64,000 nt of DNA from Mesorhizobium sp. CA8 (GTDB lineage: Bacteria > Pseudomonadota > Alphaproteobacteria > Rhizobiales > Rhizobiaceae): assembly GCF_020164955.1 (NCBI RefSeq), contig NZ_JAIUHG010000003.1, positions 124,001-188,000 of the forward strand, read 5' to 3'. The position numbers and the translations under genes were made by a program. Each line of letters opens with the position of its first letter. Position 1 is the stretch's first letter. Below are positions 26,552 to 36,586 of the stretch, in pieces. Under the pieces are notes generated by a model that was given only the letters and a program-made list of their open reading frames with translations, did no database searches and was not told the origin of the DNA.

Positions 26552-27226
26552 ATGAACGCTGATTTCTCCGAACGCCGCGTGAAGATGGTCGACGGCCAGA
26601 TCCGCACCACCGATGTCACCAGCGCGCCGATCATCGAAGCGATGCTGACCGTGCCGCGCGAGGCGTTTGTCGGCGCCGGACAGCAGGATCTGGCCTATAT
26701 CGACGAGGATATCCGCATTTCCGATGGCGCCAAGGGCGGCGGCGCGCGCTACCTGATGGAGCCTTCGCCGCTCGCCAAGCTTTTGCAGCTGGCCGAGATC
26801 GAGGCGAGCGATTCGGTGCTCGATGTCGGTTGCGGCACCGGCTATTCCGCCGCATTGCTGTCCAGGCTGGCGCGATCCGTCGTGGCGCTGGAGAGCGATC
26901 CCGCGCTGGCTGAGGCCGCCAGATCCACGCTTTCCAGCCTCGGCTGCCGGAACGTCACGGTGGTCAACGGGCTGCTGCCGCAGGGGCATGCCGCTAAAGC
27001 GCCTTACAACGTCATCTTCATTGGCGGCAGCGTCGAGGAAGTGCCGCAGGCATTGCTCGACCAGCTTGCGGAAGGTGGACGCCTGGTTGCAGTCGAAGGA
27101 CGGGGCAACTCTGGCGTGGCCCGGCTGTTTTTCAAAGCAGGGGGGGTTGTAACCGGGAGACGGGCCTTTAATGCGGCAATTAAGCCACTACCGGGCTTCG
27201 AACGTGCCCACGCGTTTGAATTCTGA
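26552..27226 (+). CDS. PIMT-like protein methyltransferase upstream of tolC
   Basis: The 224-residue protein starts MNADFSERRVKMVDGQIR. The SAM motif DVGCGTGYSAALL (about 88-100) and the family motif YIDEDIRISDG place it among protein-L-isoaspartate O-methyltransferase homologues. The substrate-binding stretch differs from the classical one (GQTISQPY replaced by GARYLMEPSP), so isoaspartate repair activity is doubtful. It lies 183 bases before the TolC-family gene, an order seen in other rhizobia. A second paralogue is at 53186. Confidence 0.82.
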   Translation: MNADFSERRVKMVDGQIRTTDVTSAPIIEAMLTVPREAFVGAGQQDLAYIDEDIRISDGAKGGGARYLMEPSPLAKLLQLAEIEASDSVLDVGCGTGYSAALLSRLARSVVALESDPALAEAARSTLSSLGCRNVTVVNGLLPQGHAAKAPYNVIFIGGSVEEVPQALLDQLAEGGRLVAVEGRGNSGVARLFFKAGGVVTGRRAFNAAIKPLPGFERAHAFEF

Positions 27227-27409
27227 GCGTTTTTGCCTTGCAGCGAAGGCGTTGTCATGATCGCTTGCGCCTAACAATCGTTGCTGATCGTTAACCGGGC
27301 GTTTCGGGAGGCTGTCAGCGGGGGAACGATAAACAACGCGGCGCTGGCCGGTCCGTAAGGGTAGGCTGACGTGGCGTGGTTCCCATGCAAAACGAATGAG
27401 GGAAATAAC

Positions 27410-28789
27410 GTGCCGTCTCTACGCAAGAGCATTTTAATAACTATCCTTGTTTCGGCCACGGCGCTTTCGCCGCTGGCCGCCTCCGCCGAGACCATTACGG
27501 GCGCCCTCGCCAAAGCCTACCAATACAATTCGCAGCTCAACGCCGCTCGCGCCGGCGTGCGCGTCACCGATGAGGGCGTTGCCATCGCCAAGTCGGGCTG
27601 GCGCCCGACCGTCACCGGTTCGGGCAGCATCGACTACACCAGCACCCACGCCCAGGGCGCCACCCAGAACATCACCACGGGCAGCTTCGGCGTGCAGATC
27701 AACCAGACACTGTTCGACGGGTTTCAGACCAAGAACAACGTCGCCGCCGCCGAATCGCAGGTGAAGGCTTCGGTCGAGAGCCTGCGCAACACCGAAGAGA
27801 ACATCCTGTTCAACGCGGCGAGCGCCTACATGGACGTGATTCGCGACCGCCAGGTCGCGGCATTGACCGAGCAGAACCTGCAATTCCTGAGCGAGCAGGC
27901 GCGCGCCGCCCGCTCGCGCTTCGAGGTCGGCGAGGGCACCCGCACCGACGTCGCCCAGGCCGATGCCTCGCGCGCCACCGCCGTGGCGCAGCTCAGCGCC
28001 GCCCGCGCGACGGCGCTGGCGAGCGCCGCCACTTACCACCAGATCGTCGGGGACGAGCCGGGCAAGCTGAAGGCGGCCTCGCCGCTCGGCAAGCTGTTGC
28101 CGAGCAACCTCGATTCAGCCTTGGCCGTCGCTTCCGCCGAGCATCCGGCCATCCTCGCCACCCAGCACCTCGTCGATGCGGCGGCGTTTTCGGTGAAATC
28201 ATCGGAAGGCGCGCTGCTGCCGCAGGTGACGGCTTCGGCCGGCATTTCGGACAATTACAGCCACGCCGTTCCCGACATCAGGGGCACCAACGGCACCTCC
28301 ACCTCGGCCAATATCGGCGCCACGCTGACCATTCCGATCTATTCGGGCGGGCGGACCTCGGCGCTGGTGCGGCAAAACAAGGAATCGCTCAGCCAAGCGC
28401 GCATCCAGGTCGACGTCAGCCGCGACCAGGTGCGCCAGGCCGTGGTCTCGGCCTGGACGCAATATATCGCGGCGCGCGAAAGCGTGGATGCCAACAGGCA
28501 GGTCATCGAAGCCGCGCAGCTGGCGCTCAACGGCGTCATCGAAGAGCGCAATGTCGGCCAGCGCACGACGCTGGACGTGTTGAACGCGCAGAACGCCGTC
28601 ATCACCGCCAAGATCAATCAGGCCAGCTCGGAGCGCGACGTGGTCGTGGCGAGCTACGCCATCCTGTCGGCGATGGGCCGGCTGTCGGTCGATCGGCTGG
28701 GCCTGGCGGTCACCAAATACAGGCCGGAAGAGCATTACAACGCCGTCAAGGACAAATGGTACGGACTGCGCACGCCTGACGGGCGCTGA
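27410..28789 (+). CDS. tolC: TolC-family outer-membrane channel protein
   Basis: The protein has about 459 residues from a GTG at 27410 with GAGGGA upstream. A signal peptide (ILVSATALSPLAASA) is followed by two OEP repeats rich in long helices: NAASAYMDVIRDRQVAALTE near 145 and a second half from about 270. VEERNVGQRTTLDVLNAQN-type motifs near 385-400 are typical. It serves type I secretion and RND/EmrAB-type efflux; the EmrAB-like pair at 17-20 kb is one possible client. Confidence 0.9.
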   Translation: MPSLRKSILITILVSATALSPLAASAETITGALAKAYQYNSQLNAARAGVRVTDEGVAIAKSGWRPTVTGSGSIDYTSTHAQGATQNITTGSFGVQINQTLFDGFQTKNNVAAAESQVKASVESLRNTEENILFNAASAYMDVIRDRQVAALTEQNLQFLSEQARAARSRFEVGEGTRTDVAQADASRATAVAQLSAARATALASAATYHQIVGDEPGKLKAASPLGKLLPSNLDSALAVASAEHPAILATQHLVDAAAFSVKSSEGALLPQVTASAGISDNYSHAVPDIRGTNGTSTSANIGATLTIPIYSGGRTSALVRQNKESLSQARIQVDVSRDQVRQAVVSAWTQYIAARESVDANRQVIEAAQLALNGVIEERNVGQRTTLDVLNAQNAVITAKINQASSERDVVVASYAILSAMGRLSVDRLGLAVTKYRPEEHYNAVKDKWYGLRTPDGR

Positions 28790-28813
28790 GTTCCGGTCCA
28801 AGCTTTGACAGAC

Positions 28814-28845
28814 GCCGCGTGTCCAATGGATGCGCGGCATTTGTC
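28814..28845 (+). terminator. Possible terminator after tolC
   Basis: A 6-base GC-rich stem (GCCGCG at 28814-28819, CGCGGC at 28833-28838) is followed by ATTTGTCTTTT. The T-tract is interrupted, so this is only a weak candidate. Confidence 0.35.
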
Positions 28846-29051
28846 TTTTGCGGATGGGTCGTCGGGCTGCGCGTCGCCTAATCTGTTGAAATCCAAGGAG
28901 TCCCCAGATTGGGGATTCTCGGATGACGATCGGTCGGTTACGCTGTCTCCATTGATTCGAATTCCGACCCGGGCAGGAACGGAATTCCTGAACGGGTCAA
29001 GTTCTTGAACAGGCAGTTCTTGAACATGTCACTTGGGCGGCGGATGTGACG

Positions 29052-29894
29052 ATGGCGACGGCAAGCAGCGCGCAGCGCGAACCTTCTATGGAAGAGATAC
29101 TGGCTTCCATCCGGAGGATCATTGAAGACAGCGACACCGGGCGCAAGCAGCCGGCCGAGGCCGGCGAGCTGCGCCAGGATCTGGAACCGGCCGCCGCTGC
29201 CGTGTCCCCCGCGGCTGTGCCAAATGTCGAGGTTGACGCCTTTCGCTCCGAATTGCATGCCGACGCCCGCAAGCCGGTGACGCTGGCGGAGGTCCAAGCC
29301 CAGCTTGCCGCGACCGATCCTGCGCTGACGCGCGCCGAGGCTCGCCACGAGCCGGTCAGGGCGGCGCCCGCGCCGACGAACTTGGAGGTCGGGGCCAGGA
29401 GCGCCGCTCAATCGAGTGCGTCGCCGGCAGCGAGCAAGCCCGCGGCGGCGAACGCACCGCAGACTGCCGAGACCATTGTCACCGATTGGCGGCGGGAAAT
29501 CGCAGCGGCGGGCGGCAGCACGGTCACCGCGAAGCCGACCGCAAGGGCGCCGGAAGCCGCGCCGCGGGTCGAGATCGAGAAGGTCGAGATCGAGAAGGAA
29601 GAAGTTCGACCAGCGACTGAAGCTTCCGCGCAAGCCGGCGGCTCCGGGGAATCCGAACCGGAGGCGCAGCCGGCTCGGCATGCGATCCTTTCGGAACATA
29701 CGGGCCGGCAGGTCGCCGCGGCCTTCGGCGAGCTTTCCGACGCTTTTGCCAGCCGCGGCAAGAAAAGTTTCGACGAGATGGCCGAGGAGATGCTGCGGCC
29801 GATGCTGCAGGATTGGCTCGACAACAATTTGCCGACGCTGGTCGAAAGGCTGGTGCGCGAGGAGATCGAGCGCGTGGCGCGCGGGGCGCAGTAA
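29052..29894 (+). CDS. popZ: PopZ-like polar organising protein (DUF2497)
   Basis: The 280-residue protein has the conserved N-terminal motif PSMEEILASIRRIIEDSD (about 11-28), a long disordered Ala/Pro/Glu linker with the repeat VEIEKVEIEKEE near 175, and a C-terminal helical segment MAEEMLRPMLQDWLDNNLP followed by LVERLVREEIERVARG. Both ends match PopZ, which self-assembles at cell poles and holds the chromosome-partitioning machinery. It lies upstream of valS, as in other alphaproteobacteria. The ATG at 29052 is preferred to a GTG two codons earlier. Confidence 0.88.
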   Translation: MATASSAQREPSMEEILASIRRIIEDSDTGRKQPAEAGELRQDLEPAAAAVSPAAVPNVEVDAFRSELHADARKPVTLAEVQAQLAATDPALTRAEARHEPVRAAPAPTNLEVGARSAAQSSASPAASKPAAANAPQTAETIVTDWRREIAAAGGSTVTAKPTARAPEAAPRVEIEKVEIEKEEVRPATEASAQAGGSGESEPEAQPARHAILSEHTGRQVAAAFGELSDAFASRGKKSFDEMAEEMLRPMLQDWLDNNLPTLVERLVREEIERVARGAQ

Positions 29895-30197
29895 GGTGCC
29901 GGAACACGCAGTCCGAGCGCTGCCTTGAGGCGGCGCTTTGTTAAGGCAGCCTGAAGCGTCGCTTGCAACGGATTCAACCGACGCGCTTAAGCTTCTGTTT
30001 TGATGCATGTCGCTGTCCCAGCGCTGCTGCGCACTTGCCTGCGACTTGTCAGGCGCGCACGCCATCGCAGAACCGGCAGCATTGCCCCCGGCCGCGGCAG
30101 GCCTATCTGTGAGAGCGATCGCAGCTCTCGCGGTTGACTCGGCCAAGACCTTCCGATTTACACCGGACGCTTGTTCCCGACAGTTCGGACTTCCTCC
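29895..30197. other. Intergenic region with truncated repeat element
   Basis: No gene is seen. Bases about 29979-30020 (ACGCGCTTAAGCTTCTGTTTTGATGCATGTCG, given here only as a reference) resemble the left half of the element at 50994-51029; the right half is missing. The region otherwise holds the leader of valS. Confidence 0.45.
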
Positions 30198-32981
30198 ATG
30201 CTTGAAAAGACATACGACGCCAAAGCCGTCGAGCCGAAGATCGCCAAAATCTGGGAAGAGGCCGACGCCTTCCGGGCCGGCGCCGGCGCGGAGGAAGGGG
30301 CGGAGGCCTTCACCATCGTCATCCCGCCGCCGAACGTCACCGGCTCGCTGCATATGGGCCATGCGCTCAACAACACGCTGCAGGACATTCTGGTGCGCTT
30401 CGAGCGCATGCGCGGCAAGAACGTGCTTTGGCAGCCCGGCATGGATCACGCCGGCATTGCCACGCAGATGGTGGTCGAGCGCCAGCTCATGGAAAAGCAG
30501 ATCCACCGCCGCGATCTGACGCGTGAGCAGTTCATCGAGAAAGTCTGGGAGTGGAAGGCCGAATCCGGCGGCGCGATCTTCAACCAATTGAAGCGGCTCG
30601 GCGCTTCGGCTGACTGGTCGCGCGAACGCTTCACTATGGACGAGGGGCTGTCCGAGGCCGTGCTGGAGGTCTTCGTCACCCTCTTCAAGGAAGGCCTCAT
30701 CTACAAGGACAAGCGCCTTGTGAACTGGGACCCGAAGCTGCTCACCGCCATTTCCGACCTAGAGGTCGAGCAGCACGACGTGAACGGCAATCTCTGGCAT
30801 TTCCGCTATCCGATCGAAGGCGAGGCGTTCGACCCTGAGAACCCCAAGACCTTCATCACGGTCGCCACGACTCGTCCCGAGACGATGCTCGGCGATACGG
30901 CCGTGGCTGTGCACCCGGATGACGAGCGCTTCACCGATCTGGTCGGCCGCAACGTCGTGCTGCCGATCGTCGGCCGCAAGATACCGATCGTCGCCGACGA
31001 GTATTCCGATCCGGAGAAAGGCTCCGGCGCGGTCAAGATCACGCCGGCGCACGACTTCAACGACTTCGAGGTCGGCAAGCGCCACAAATTGCCGGCAATC
31101 AACATCCTGACCGTCGAAGCGGCTATCAAGCTGAAGGACAATGAGGATTTCCTGGCCGGTCTCGACGTCATGCCGGAGCGCCAGGCGGTGTGGGACGAGC
31201 TCGATGGGCTCGACCGCTTCGCTGCCCGCAAGAAGATCGTCGAGTTGATGGAAGCGGGCGGCTTTCTGGAAAAGGTCGAGCCGCATCGCCATACCGTGCC
31301 GCATGGCGACCGCGGCGGCGTGCCGATCGAGCCGTTCCTGACCGACCAGTGGTACGTGAACGCCGCCGAGCTTGCCAAGCCGGCGATCGCCTCGGTGCGC
31401 GAGGGCCGCACCAACTTCGTGCCGAAAAACTGGGAGAAGACTTATTTCGACTGGATGGAAAACATCCAGCCCTGGTGCATCTCGCGCCAGCTCTGGTGGG
31501 GTCACCAGATCCCGGCCTGGTACGGGCCGGACGGGCATGTCTTCGTCGAGAAGACCGAGGAAGAGGCCTTAGCCGCAGCGGTCGAATATTACCTCGCGCT
31601 GGAAGGGCCCTGGAAGGCCTGGGTCGAGGACAAGCTCGAGAACTTCCAACCGGGCGAGATCCTGACCCGCGACGAGGACGTGCTCGACACCTGGTTCTCG
31701 TCGGCGCTGTGGCCGTTCTCGACGCTCGGCTGGCCCGACCAGACGCCGGAGCTCAAGACCTACTACCAGACCGACGTGCTGGTGACCGGCTTCGACATCA
31801 TCTTCTTCTGGGTCGCCCGCATGATGATGATGGGCCTGCACTTCATGGACGAGGAACCGTTCCACACCGTCTATGTGCACGCGCTGGTGCGCGACAAGAA
31901 CGGGCAGAAGATGTCGAAGTCGAAAGGCAACGTCATCGATCCGCTCGACCTCATCGACGAATACGGCGCCGATGCGCTGCGTTTCACGCTGACCGTCATG
32001 GCGGCGCAGGGGCGCGACGTGAAGCTCGATCCGGCGCGCATCGCCGGCTACCGCAATTTTGGCACCAAGCTGTGGAACGCGACGCGCTTTGCCGAGATGA
32101 ACGAGGTCGCGCGCGACGACGCGTTCTGGCTGAACGACGCCAAGCTGCCGGTCAACCGCTGGATCCTGACCGAGCTGACGCGGGCGGCGCGCGCCGTCAC
32201 CGAAGGCATCACCAGCTACCGGTTCAACGAGGCGGCGGGGGCGGCCTACCGCTTCGTCTGGAACCTGTTCTGCGACTGGTACCTGGAACTGTTGAAGCCG
32301 GTATTCATGGGCACCGACGAGGCTGCCAAGGCCGAGAGTCGGGCCTGCGTCGCCTTTGTGCTGGACGAGATCTACAAGCTCCTGCATCCGATGATGCCGT
32401 TCATGACCGAGGAGCTGTGGGCGCAGACTGCGGGCGAGGGCAAGGAGCGCTCCTCGCTGCTTTGCCATGCCGCCTGGCCGTCGCCCGACTTCGAGGATGA
32501 GGAGGCCGCCGCAGACGTCAACTGGCTGGTCGACCTTGTCTCGGGGATCCGCTCGGTGCGATCGGAGATGAATGTGCCACCGGCGGCGATCGCGCCGCTG
32601 ATGGTGATCGGTGCCAACACGCTGACGCAGGAGCGGCTGGAGCGTCACGCCCAGGCGATCAAGCGGCTGGCGCGCGTCGGCGATATCGCGCTTGCCGATG
32701 CGCCGCCCAAAGGCTCGGCCCAGATCGTGCTCAACGAGGCGACGGTGAGCCTGCCGCTCGGCAGCCTGATCGACCTGCAGGCCGAGGCCGCGCGGCTGCA
32801 GAAGGAACTGGCGAAGGTGACCGAGGAGATTGCCCGCCTGCACAAGAAGCTTTCGAACGAAAAGTTCGTCGCCAATGCGCCGGAAGAAGTGGTCGAGGCC
32901 GAGCGCGAGAAACTCGCTGAATATCGCGAGGCGCAGGAGAAGCTTTCGGTGGCTTTGACCAGGGTACGCGACGCCGGCTGA
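30198..32981 (+). CDS. valS: Valyl-tRNA synthetase
   Basis: The 927-residue class I synthetase has HMGH at residues 52-55 (HIGH signature, preceded by PPPNVTGSL), an editing domain in the middle, and KMSKS at 571-575. A C-terminal coiled coil (LQAEAARLQKELAKVTEEIA) binds tRNA. It charges tRNA-Val with valine. Start MLEKTYDAKAVEPK; the upstream in-frame ATG at 30171 adds an unrelated leader. Confidence 0.97.
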   Translation: MLEKTYDAKAVEPKIAKIWEEADAFRAGAGAEEGAEAFTIVIPPPNVTGSLHMGHALNNTLQDILVRFERMRGKNVLWQPGMDHAGIATQMVVERQLMEKQIHRRDLTREQFIEKVWEWKAESGGAIFNQLKRLGASADWSRERFTMDEGLSEAVLEVFVTLFKEGLIYKDKRLVNWDPKLLTAISDLEVEQHDVNGNLWHFRYPIEGEAFDPENPKTFITVATTRPETMLGDTAVAVHPDDERFTDLVGRNVVLPIVGRKIPIVADEYSDPEKGSGAVKITPAHDFNDFEVGKRHKLPAINILTVEAAIKLKDNEDFLAGLDVMPERQAVWDELDGLDRFAARKKIVELMEAGGFLEKVEPHRHTVPHGDRGGVPIEPFLTDQWYVNAAELAKPAIASVREGRTNFVPKNWEKTYFDWMENIQPWCISRQLWWGHQIPAWYGPDGHVFVEKTEEEALAAAVEYYLALEGPWKAWVEDKLENFQPGEILTRDEDVLDTWFSSALWPFSTLGWPDQTPELKTYYQTDVLVTGFDIIFFWVARMMMMGLHFMDEEPFHTVYVHALVRDKNGQKMSKSKGNVIDPLDLIDEYGADALRFTLTVMAAQGRDVKLDPARIAGYRNFGTKLWNATRFAEMNEVARDDAFWLNDAKLPVNRWILTELTRAARAVTEGITSYRFNEAAGAAYRFVWNLFCDWYLELLKPVFMGTDEAAKAESRACVAFVLDEIYKLLHPMMPFMTEELWAQTAGEGKERSSLLCHAAWPSPDFEDEEAAADVNWLVDLVSGIRSVRSEMNVPPAAIAPLMVIGANTLTQERLERHAQAIKRLARVGDIALADAPPKGSAQIVLNEATVSLPLGSLIDLQAEAARLQKELAKVTEEIARLHKKLSNEKFVANAPEEVVEAEREKLAEYREAQEKLSVALTRVRDAG

Positions 32982-33081
32982 GCGGAAAGATTCGTCCTCA
33001 CGGAATAGGCGCTTCCGGTACGTTAGCTGCCTCGAAAACGAGCGTGCTTTACGTTAATTTTGACGTAGACGGAAACTTTGC

Positions 33082-33264
33082 GCCCCATTGTTGCCATAAT
33101 GTAACAATGGGGCCCGAAAGGCCAAAAATCGACCGCTTTTGCCCCGTTATGGGCAGTTTCTCCGGATTTTTTCGGCCGTTTGTCCTCGGTGGGCGCGATC
33201 TAGGCGCCAATTTTGGCGCCGTTCACCATGGCAAAAATACGTGCTGTCAAGGTGTACATGTACA
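33082..33264. promoter_or_regulatory. Three palindromes upstream of the FadL-like gene
   Basis: Within the 360-base gap after valS there are three perfect inverted repeats. The first is GCCCCATTGTT/AACAATGGGGC (33082-33092, 33103-33113). The second is the 18-base palindrome GGCGCCAATTTTGGCGCC (33203-33220). The third is the 12-base TGTACATGTACA (33253-33264), 78 bases before the start codon. They look like separate regulator sites. No other feature is visible in the gap. Confidence 0.55.
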
Positions 33265-33341
33265 GCTCTTGAAAACGCTGTTGCGTCGTTAACCCGGATT
33301 GGTTCTAGCTTGAACCACTTATGTTTCGGGGAGGGATTTCC

Positions 33342-34574
33342 ATGAACAATCTGCGGTTCAAAGCGCTGCTGGGGGCAGGGTGCTTTTCGATCGCTTTGAT
33401 GGGCGCCGCGATGCATCCCGCGCATGCCGGCGGTCTGGAGCGCGGCGGCTACGACATCGACCTGCTGTTCGATCCGGCACCCGTCGCGACGGAAGCGGAA
33501 GCCACCTATGTGATGCCGGAACGCAAGTACAAGAACGCGAGGGGGCCGGCCGGCTTCAATTTTCTCAGTTCTACTGCCGACGGAGCGGAGCCTTATTGGG
33601 TGCCGCGCATCGGCGTGAAGGCGCAGGTCGTTCAGGGCATCGACTGCATGGTTGACTATTCGCAGCCTTGGGGTGCCCACACAGCCCCGGGCGCGTCGTG
33701 GAACGGCGCGTTTTCCAACGTCGAAACGGATATCAAGAGCAATAACTACGCTGGAACCTGCTCCTACAAGTTTGATGCGGGGAAGGGTCAGCTCCGCTTT
33801 ATTGGCGGCGTGTTCTATCAGGACATTTCGGGCTTCAAGGAAAGCTTAATTGGTTTCAACCCCTTGACCGGAACGGGACCGATTGGCCGTGTTGATCTGA
33901 ACGCGAGCGGCTGGGGTTGGCGTACCGGCATCGCCTACGAAATCCCCGAGATCGCACTTCGGGCCAGCTTGGTCTACAATTCACAAGTCAAGCTCGACAA
34001 TATCTCCGGTACACTCACGGCACCGATATTCCCCACGGGCTCTGCACCGATCTACGGCAGCACACAATACATGCCGGACTCGGTGGAATTGAAATTGCAA
34101 TCCGGTGTTGCGCCGGGCTGGCTAGCTTTCGGTTCGATCAAATGGGTGAACTGGAGTGTGCTGCAAAGTGTTCCGATCTGTATAGTGGGCACTCCCTCCC
34201 AATTCTGCGTAACGAATGGTCCGGGAGAGAGGACATCGCTGGACCTGATGTATCGCGATGGCTGGACCGTTTCGGGTGGTGTTGGCCACAAGTTCAATGA
34301 TCAGTGGAGCGCCGCCGCTCAGCTCACTTGGGATCGGGGCACTTCGCATGGCTATGGCGCCCAAACCGACACTTGGACACTCGGCGGTGGGGTCGCATAT
34401 ACGCCGCAACCCAACATCGAGGTCCGCCTGGCGGGTGCCATCGGTGTGCTGACCAGCGGTCATTCCGGTATACTAATCGGCGAAAACGATAAGATTGTTG
34501 GCGCAGACGCCAGCTACGATTTCGGCAACGATCTGATCACGGCGATCTCGGGCGGAATCAAGATCAAGTTCTAA
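33342..34574 (+). CDS. OmpP1/FadL-family outer-membrane transport protein
   Basis: The 410-residue protein has a signal peptide ending MHPAHA. The mature N-terminus GGLERGGYDIDLLFD forms the family's plug region, and amphipathic beta strands run through to a C-terminus ending GGIKIKF. FadL-type proteins carry hydrophobic compounds such as long-chain fatty acids or aromatic hydrocarbons through the outer membrane. The start at 33342 has GGAGGG upstream. A terminator follows. Confidence 0.85.
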   Translation: MNNLRFKALLGAGCFSIALMGAAMHPAHAGGLERGGYDIDLLFDPAPVATEAEATYVMPERKYKNARGPAGFNFLSSTADGAEPYWVPRIGVKAQVVQGIDCMVDYSQPWGAHTAPGASWNGAFSNVETDIKSNNYAGTCSYKFDAGKGQLRFIGGVFYQDISGFKESLIGFNPLTGTGPIGRVDLNASGWGWRTGIAYEIPEIALRASLVYNSQVKLDNISGTLTAPIFPTGSAPIYGSTQYMPDSVELKLQSGVAPGWLAFGSIKWVNWSVLQSVPICIVGTPSQFCVTNGPGERTSLDLMYRDGWTVSGGVGHKFNDQWSAAAQLTWDRGTSHGYGAQTDTWTLGGGVAYTPQPNIEVRLAGAIGVLTSGHSGILIGENDKIVGADASYDFGNDLITAISGGIKIKF

Positions 34575-34594
34575 GTTTCTGAAAACTCATCGAA

Positions 34595-34620
34595 AAGGCC
34601 GGGCAATGCCCGGCCGTTTC
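34595..34620 (+). terminator. Rho-independent terminator
   Basis: An 8-base GC stem (GGCCGGGC at 34597-34604, GCCCGGCC at 34608-34615) with loop AAT and a short T-run, 22 bases after the FadL-like gene. Confidence 0.75.
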
Positions 34621-34861
34621 GTTGCGTGGCCGATGTTTGGCTTAGCCTTTCCAGTTGCTGTTGCAGATTCGCTGCACCACCGGCCCCGATACGATTGTGA
34701 CGTTTCAGCAACAGTTTATGAACAACCCCTGCTGTAGAAGTCAGAGAGAGGGAACTGCCCATTTCCCGCCATAAACCCGGAGCACCCGAGATAGGTCTCG
34801 GGACGCGTGCCAGGTTGGCCCGGCGATGGGACCGGCCGCGGGGTGTGCGGCAAGGACGATG

Positions 34862-36586
34862 ATGGACGCCAAGGCAATCTCCAAGGCCAAGCTGCCCAGC
34901 CGCTACGTGACCGAAGGTCCGGCGCGGGCGCCGCATCGCTCGTATCTTTATGCCATGGGCCTGTCGGCAGCCGAGATCGCGCAGCCGCTTGTCGGCGTCG
35001 CCAGTTGCTGGAACGAGGCGGCTCCTTGCAACATCTCGCTGATGCGCCAGGCGCAGGTGGTCAAAAAGGGCGTGGCGGCCGCCAACGGCACGCCGCGGGA
35101 GTTCTGCACCATCACCGTCACCGACGGCATTGCCATGGGCCACCAGGGCATGAAGTCGTCGCTGGTGTCGCGCGAGGTCATCGCCGATTCGGTTGAGCTC
35201 ACCATGCGCGGCCATTGCTACGACGCCCTGGTCGGGCTCGCCGGCTGCGACAAGTCGCTGCCCGGCATGATGATGGCAATGGTGCGCCTCAACGTGCCGT
35301 CGATCTTCATCTATGGCGGCTCGATCCTGCCCGGCAGCTATCGCGGCCGGCAGATCACCGTGCAGGATGTGTTCGAGGCGGTCGGCCAGCATTCGGTTGG
35401 ATCGATCACCGATGCCGAGCTGCTCGAGATCGAGCAGGCGGCCTGTCCTTCGGCCGGTTCCTGCGGCGCCCAGTTCACCGCCAACACCATGGCCACCGTC
35501 GCCGAGGCGATCGGCCTGGCGCTGCCCTATTCCTGCGGTGCGCCCGCGCCCTACGAAATGCGCGACCGCTTCAATTTCGCCTCGGGCGAAAAGGTCATGG
35601 AACTGATCGCCAAAAATATCCGGCCGCGCGACATCGTCACGCGCAAGGCGCTGGAGAACGCGGCGACCGTGGTGTCCGCCACCGGCGGCTCGACCAACGC
35701 GGCGCTGCATTTGCCGGCGATCGCGCATGAGGCCGGCATCAAGTTCGATCTTTTCGACGTGGCGGCGATCTTCGAGAAGACGCCTTATATCGCCGATCTC
35801 AAACCCGGCGGCAAATATGTCGCCAAGGACATGTTCGAGGCCGGCGGCATTCCGCTCCTGATGAAGACGCTGCTCGACCATGGCTACCTGCATGGCGACT
35901 GCATGACGGTCACTGGCCGCACTTTGGCCGAAAATATGGAGCACGTTTCCTGGAATGAAAGCCAGGATGTTGTGCGTCCCGCCAATCGGCCAATCACCAA
36001 GACAGGCGGCGTTGTGGGCTTGAAGGGCAACCTTGCCCCCGAAGGCGCGATCGTGAAGGTCGCGGGCATGTCGGAACTGAAATTCTCAGGCCCGGCGCGC
36101 TGCTTCGATTCGGAAGAGGAATGCTTCGAAGCGGTCACGCAGCGCAATTACCAGGAAGGCGAGGTTCTCGTCATCCGCTACGAGGGGCCGCGCGGCGGTC
36201 CCGGCATGCGCGAGATGCTGTCGACGACGGCGGCGCTCTACGGCCAGGGCATGGGCGGCAAGGTGGCGTTGATCACCGACGGGCGCTTCTCCGGCGCCAC
36301 GCGCGGCTTCTGCATCGGCCATGTCGGGCCGGAGGCGGCGGTCGGCGGGCCTATCGGGCTCGTCAAGGATGGCGACGTGATCTCGATCGACGCCGTGAAA
36401 GGCACGATCGAGGTGGCCCTGTCGGACGCGGAACTGGCGGCCCGGGCAAAGAATTGGAAAGCGCGCAAGACCGACTACCAGTCCGGCGCGATCTGGAAAT
36501 ATGCGCAGACCGTAGGGTCGGCCCGCGACGGCGCGGTGACCCATCCCGGTGCCGCCAAAGAGACGCACTGCTATGCGGACATCTGA
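34862..36586 (+). CDS. ilvD: Dihydroxy-acid dehydratase
   Basis: The 574-residue enzyme dehydrates dihydroxy-acids in isoleucine and valine biosynthesis. Cluster and active-site motifs are visible: the cysteines in [29 protein letters not shown], and [16 protein letters not shown], plus the C-terminal [17 protein letters not shown] lies 5 bases upstream of the chosen ATG; the ATG one codon earlier is also possible. Its last 14 bases overlap the exoR start, coupling the two genes. Confidence 0.95.
   Translation: MDAKAISKAKLPSRYVTEGPARAPHRSYLYAMGLSAAEIAQPLVGVASCWNEAAPCNISLMRQAQVVKKGVAAANGTPREFCTITVTDGIAMGHQGMKSSLVSREVIADSVELTMRGHCYDALVGLAGCDKSLPGMMMAMVRLNVPSIFIYGGSILPGSYRGRQITVQDVFEAVGQHSVGSITDAELLEIEQAACPSAGSCGAQFTANTMATVAEAIGLALPYSCGAPAPYEMRDRFNFASGEKVMELIAKNIRPRDIVTRKALENAATVVSATGGSTNAALHLPAIAHEAGIKFDLFDVAAIFEKTPYIADLKPGGKYVAKDMFEAGGIPLLMKTLLDHGYLHGDCMTVTGRTLAENMEHVSWNESQDVVRPANRPITKTGGVVGLKGNLAPEGAIVKVAGMSELKFSGPARCFDSEEECFEAVTQRNYQEGEVLVIRYEGPRGGPGMREMLSTTAALYGQGMGGKVALITDGRFSGATRGFCIGHVGPEAAVGGPIGLVKDGDVISIDAVKGTIEVALSDAELAARAKNWKARKTDYQSGAIWKYAQTVGSARDGAVTHPGAAKETHCYADI

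Noticed and set aside
28938..30587. 549-residue open frame on the minus strand
   Set aside because: It runs through popZ and the start of valS in reverse. Both sense genes are well supported by conserved motifs.
34785..34802. Hairpin CCCGAGA/TCTCGGG before ilvD as a possible amino-acid attenuator
   Set aside because: No T-run and no leader peptide rich in Ile, Leu or Val codons is visible, so attenuation is not supported.
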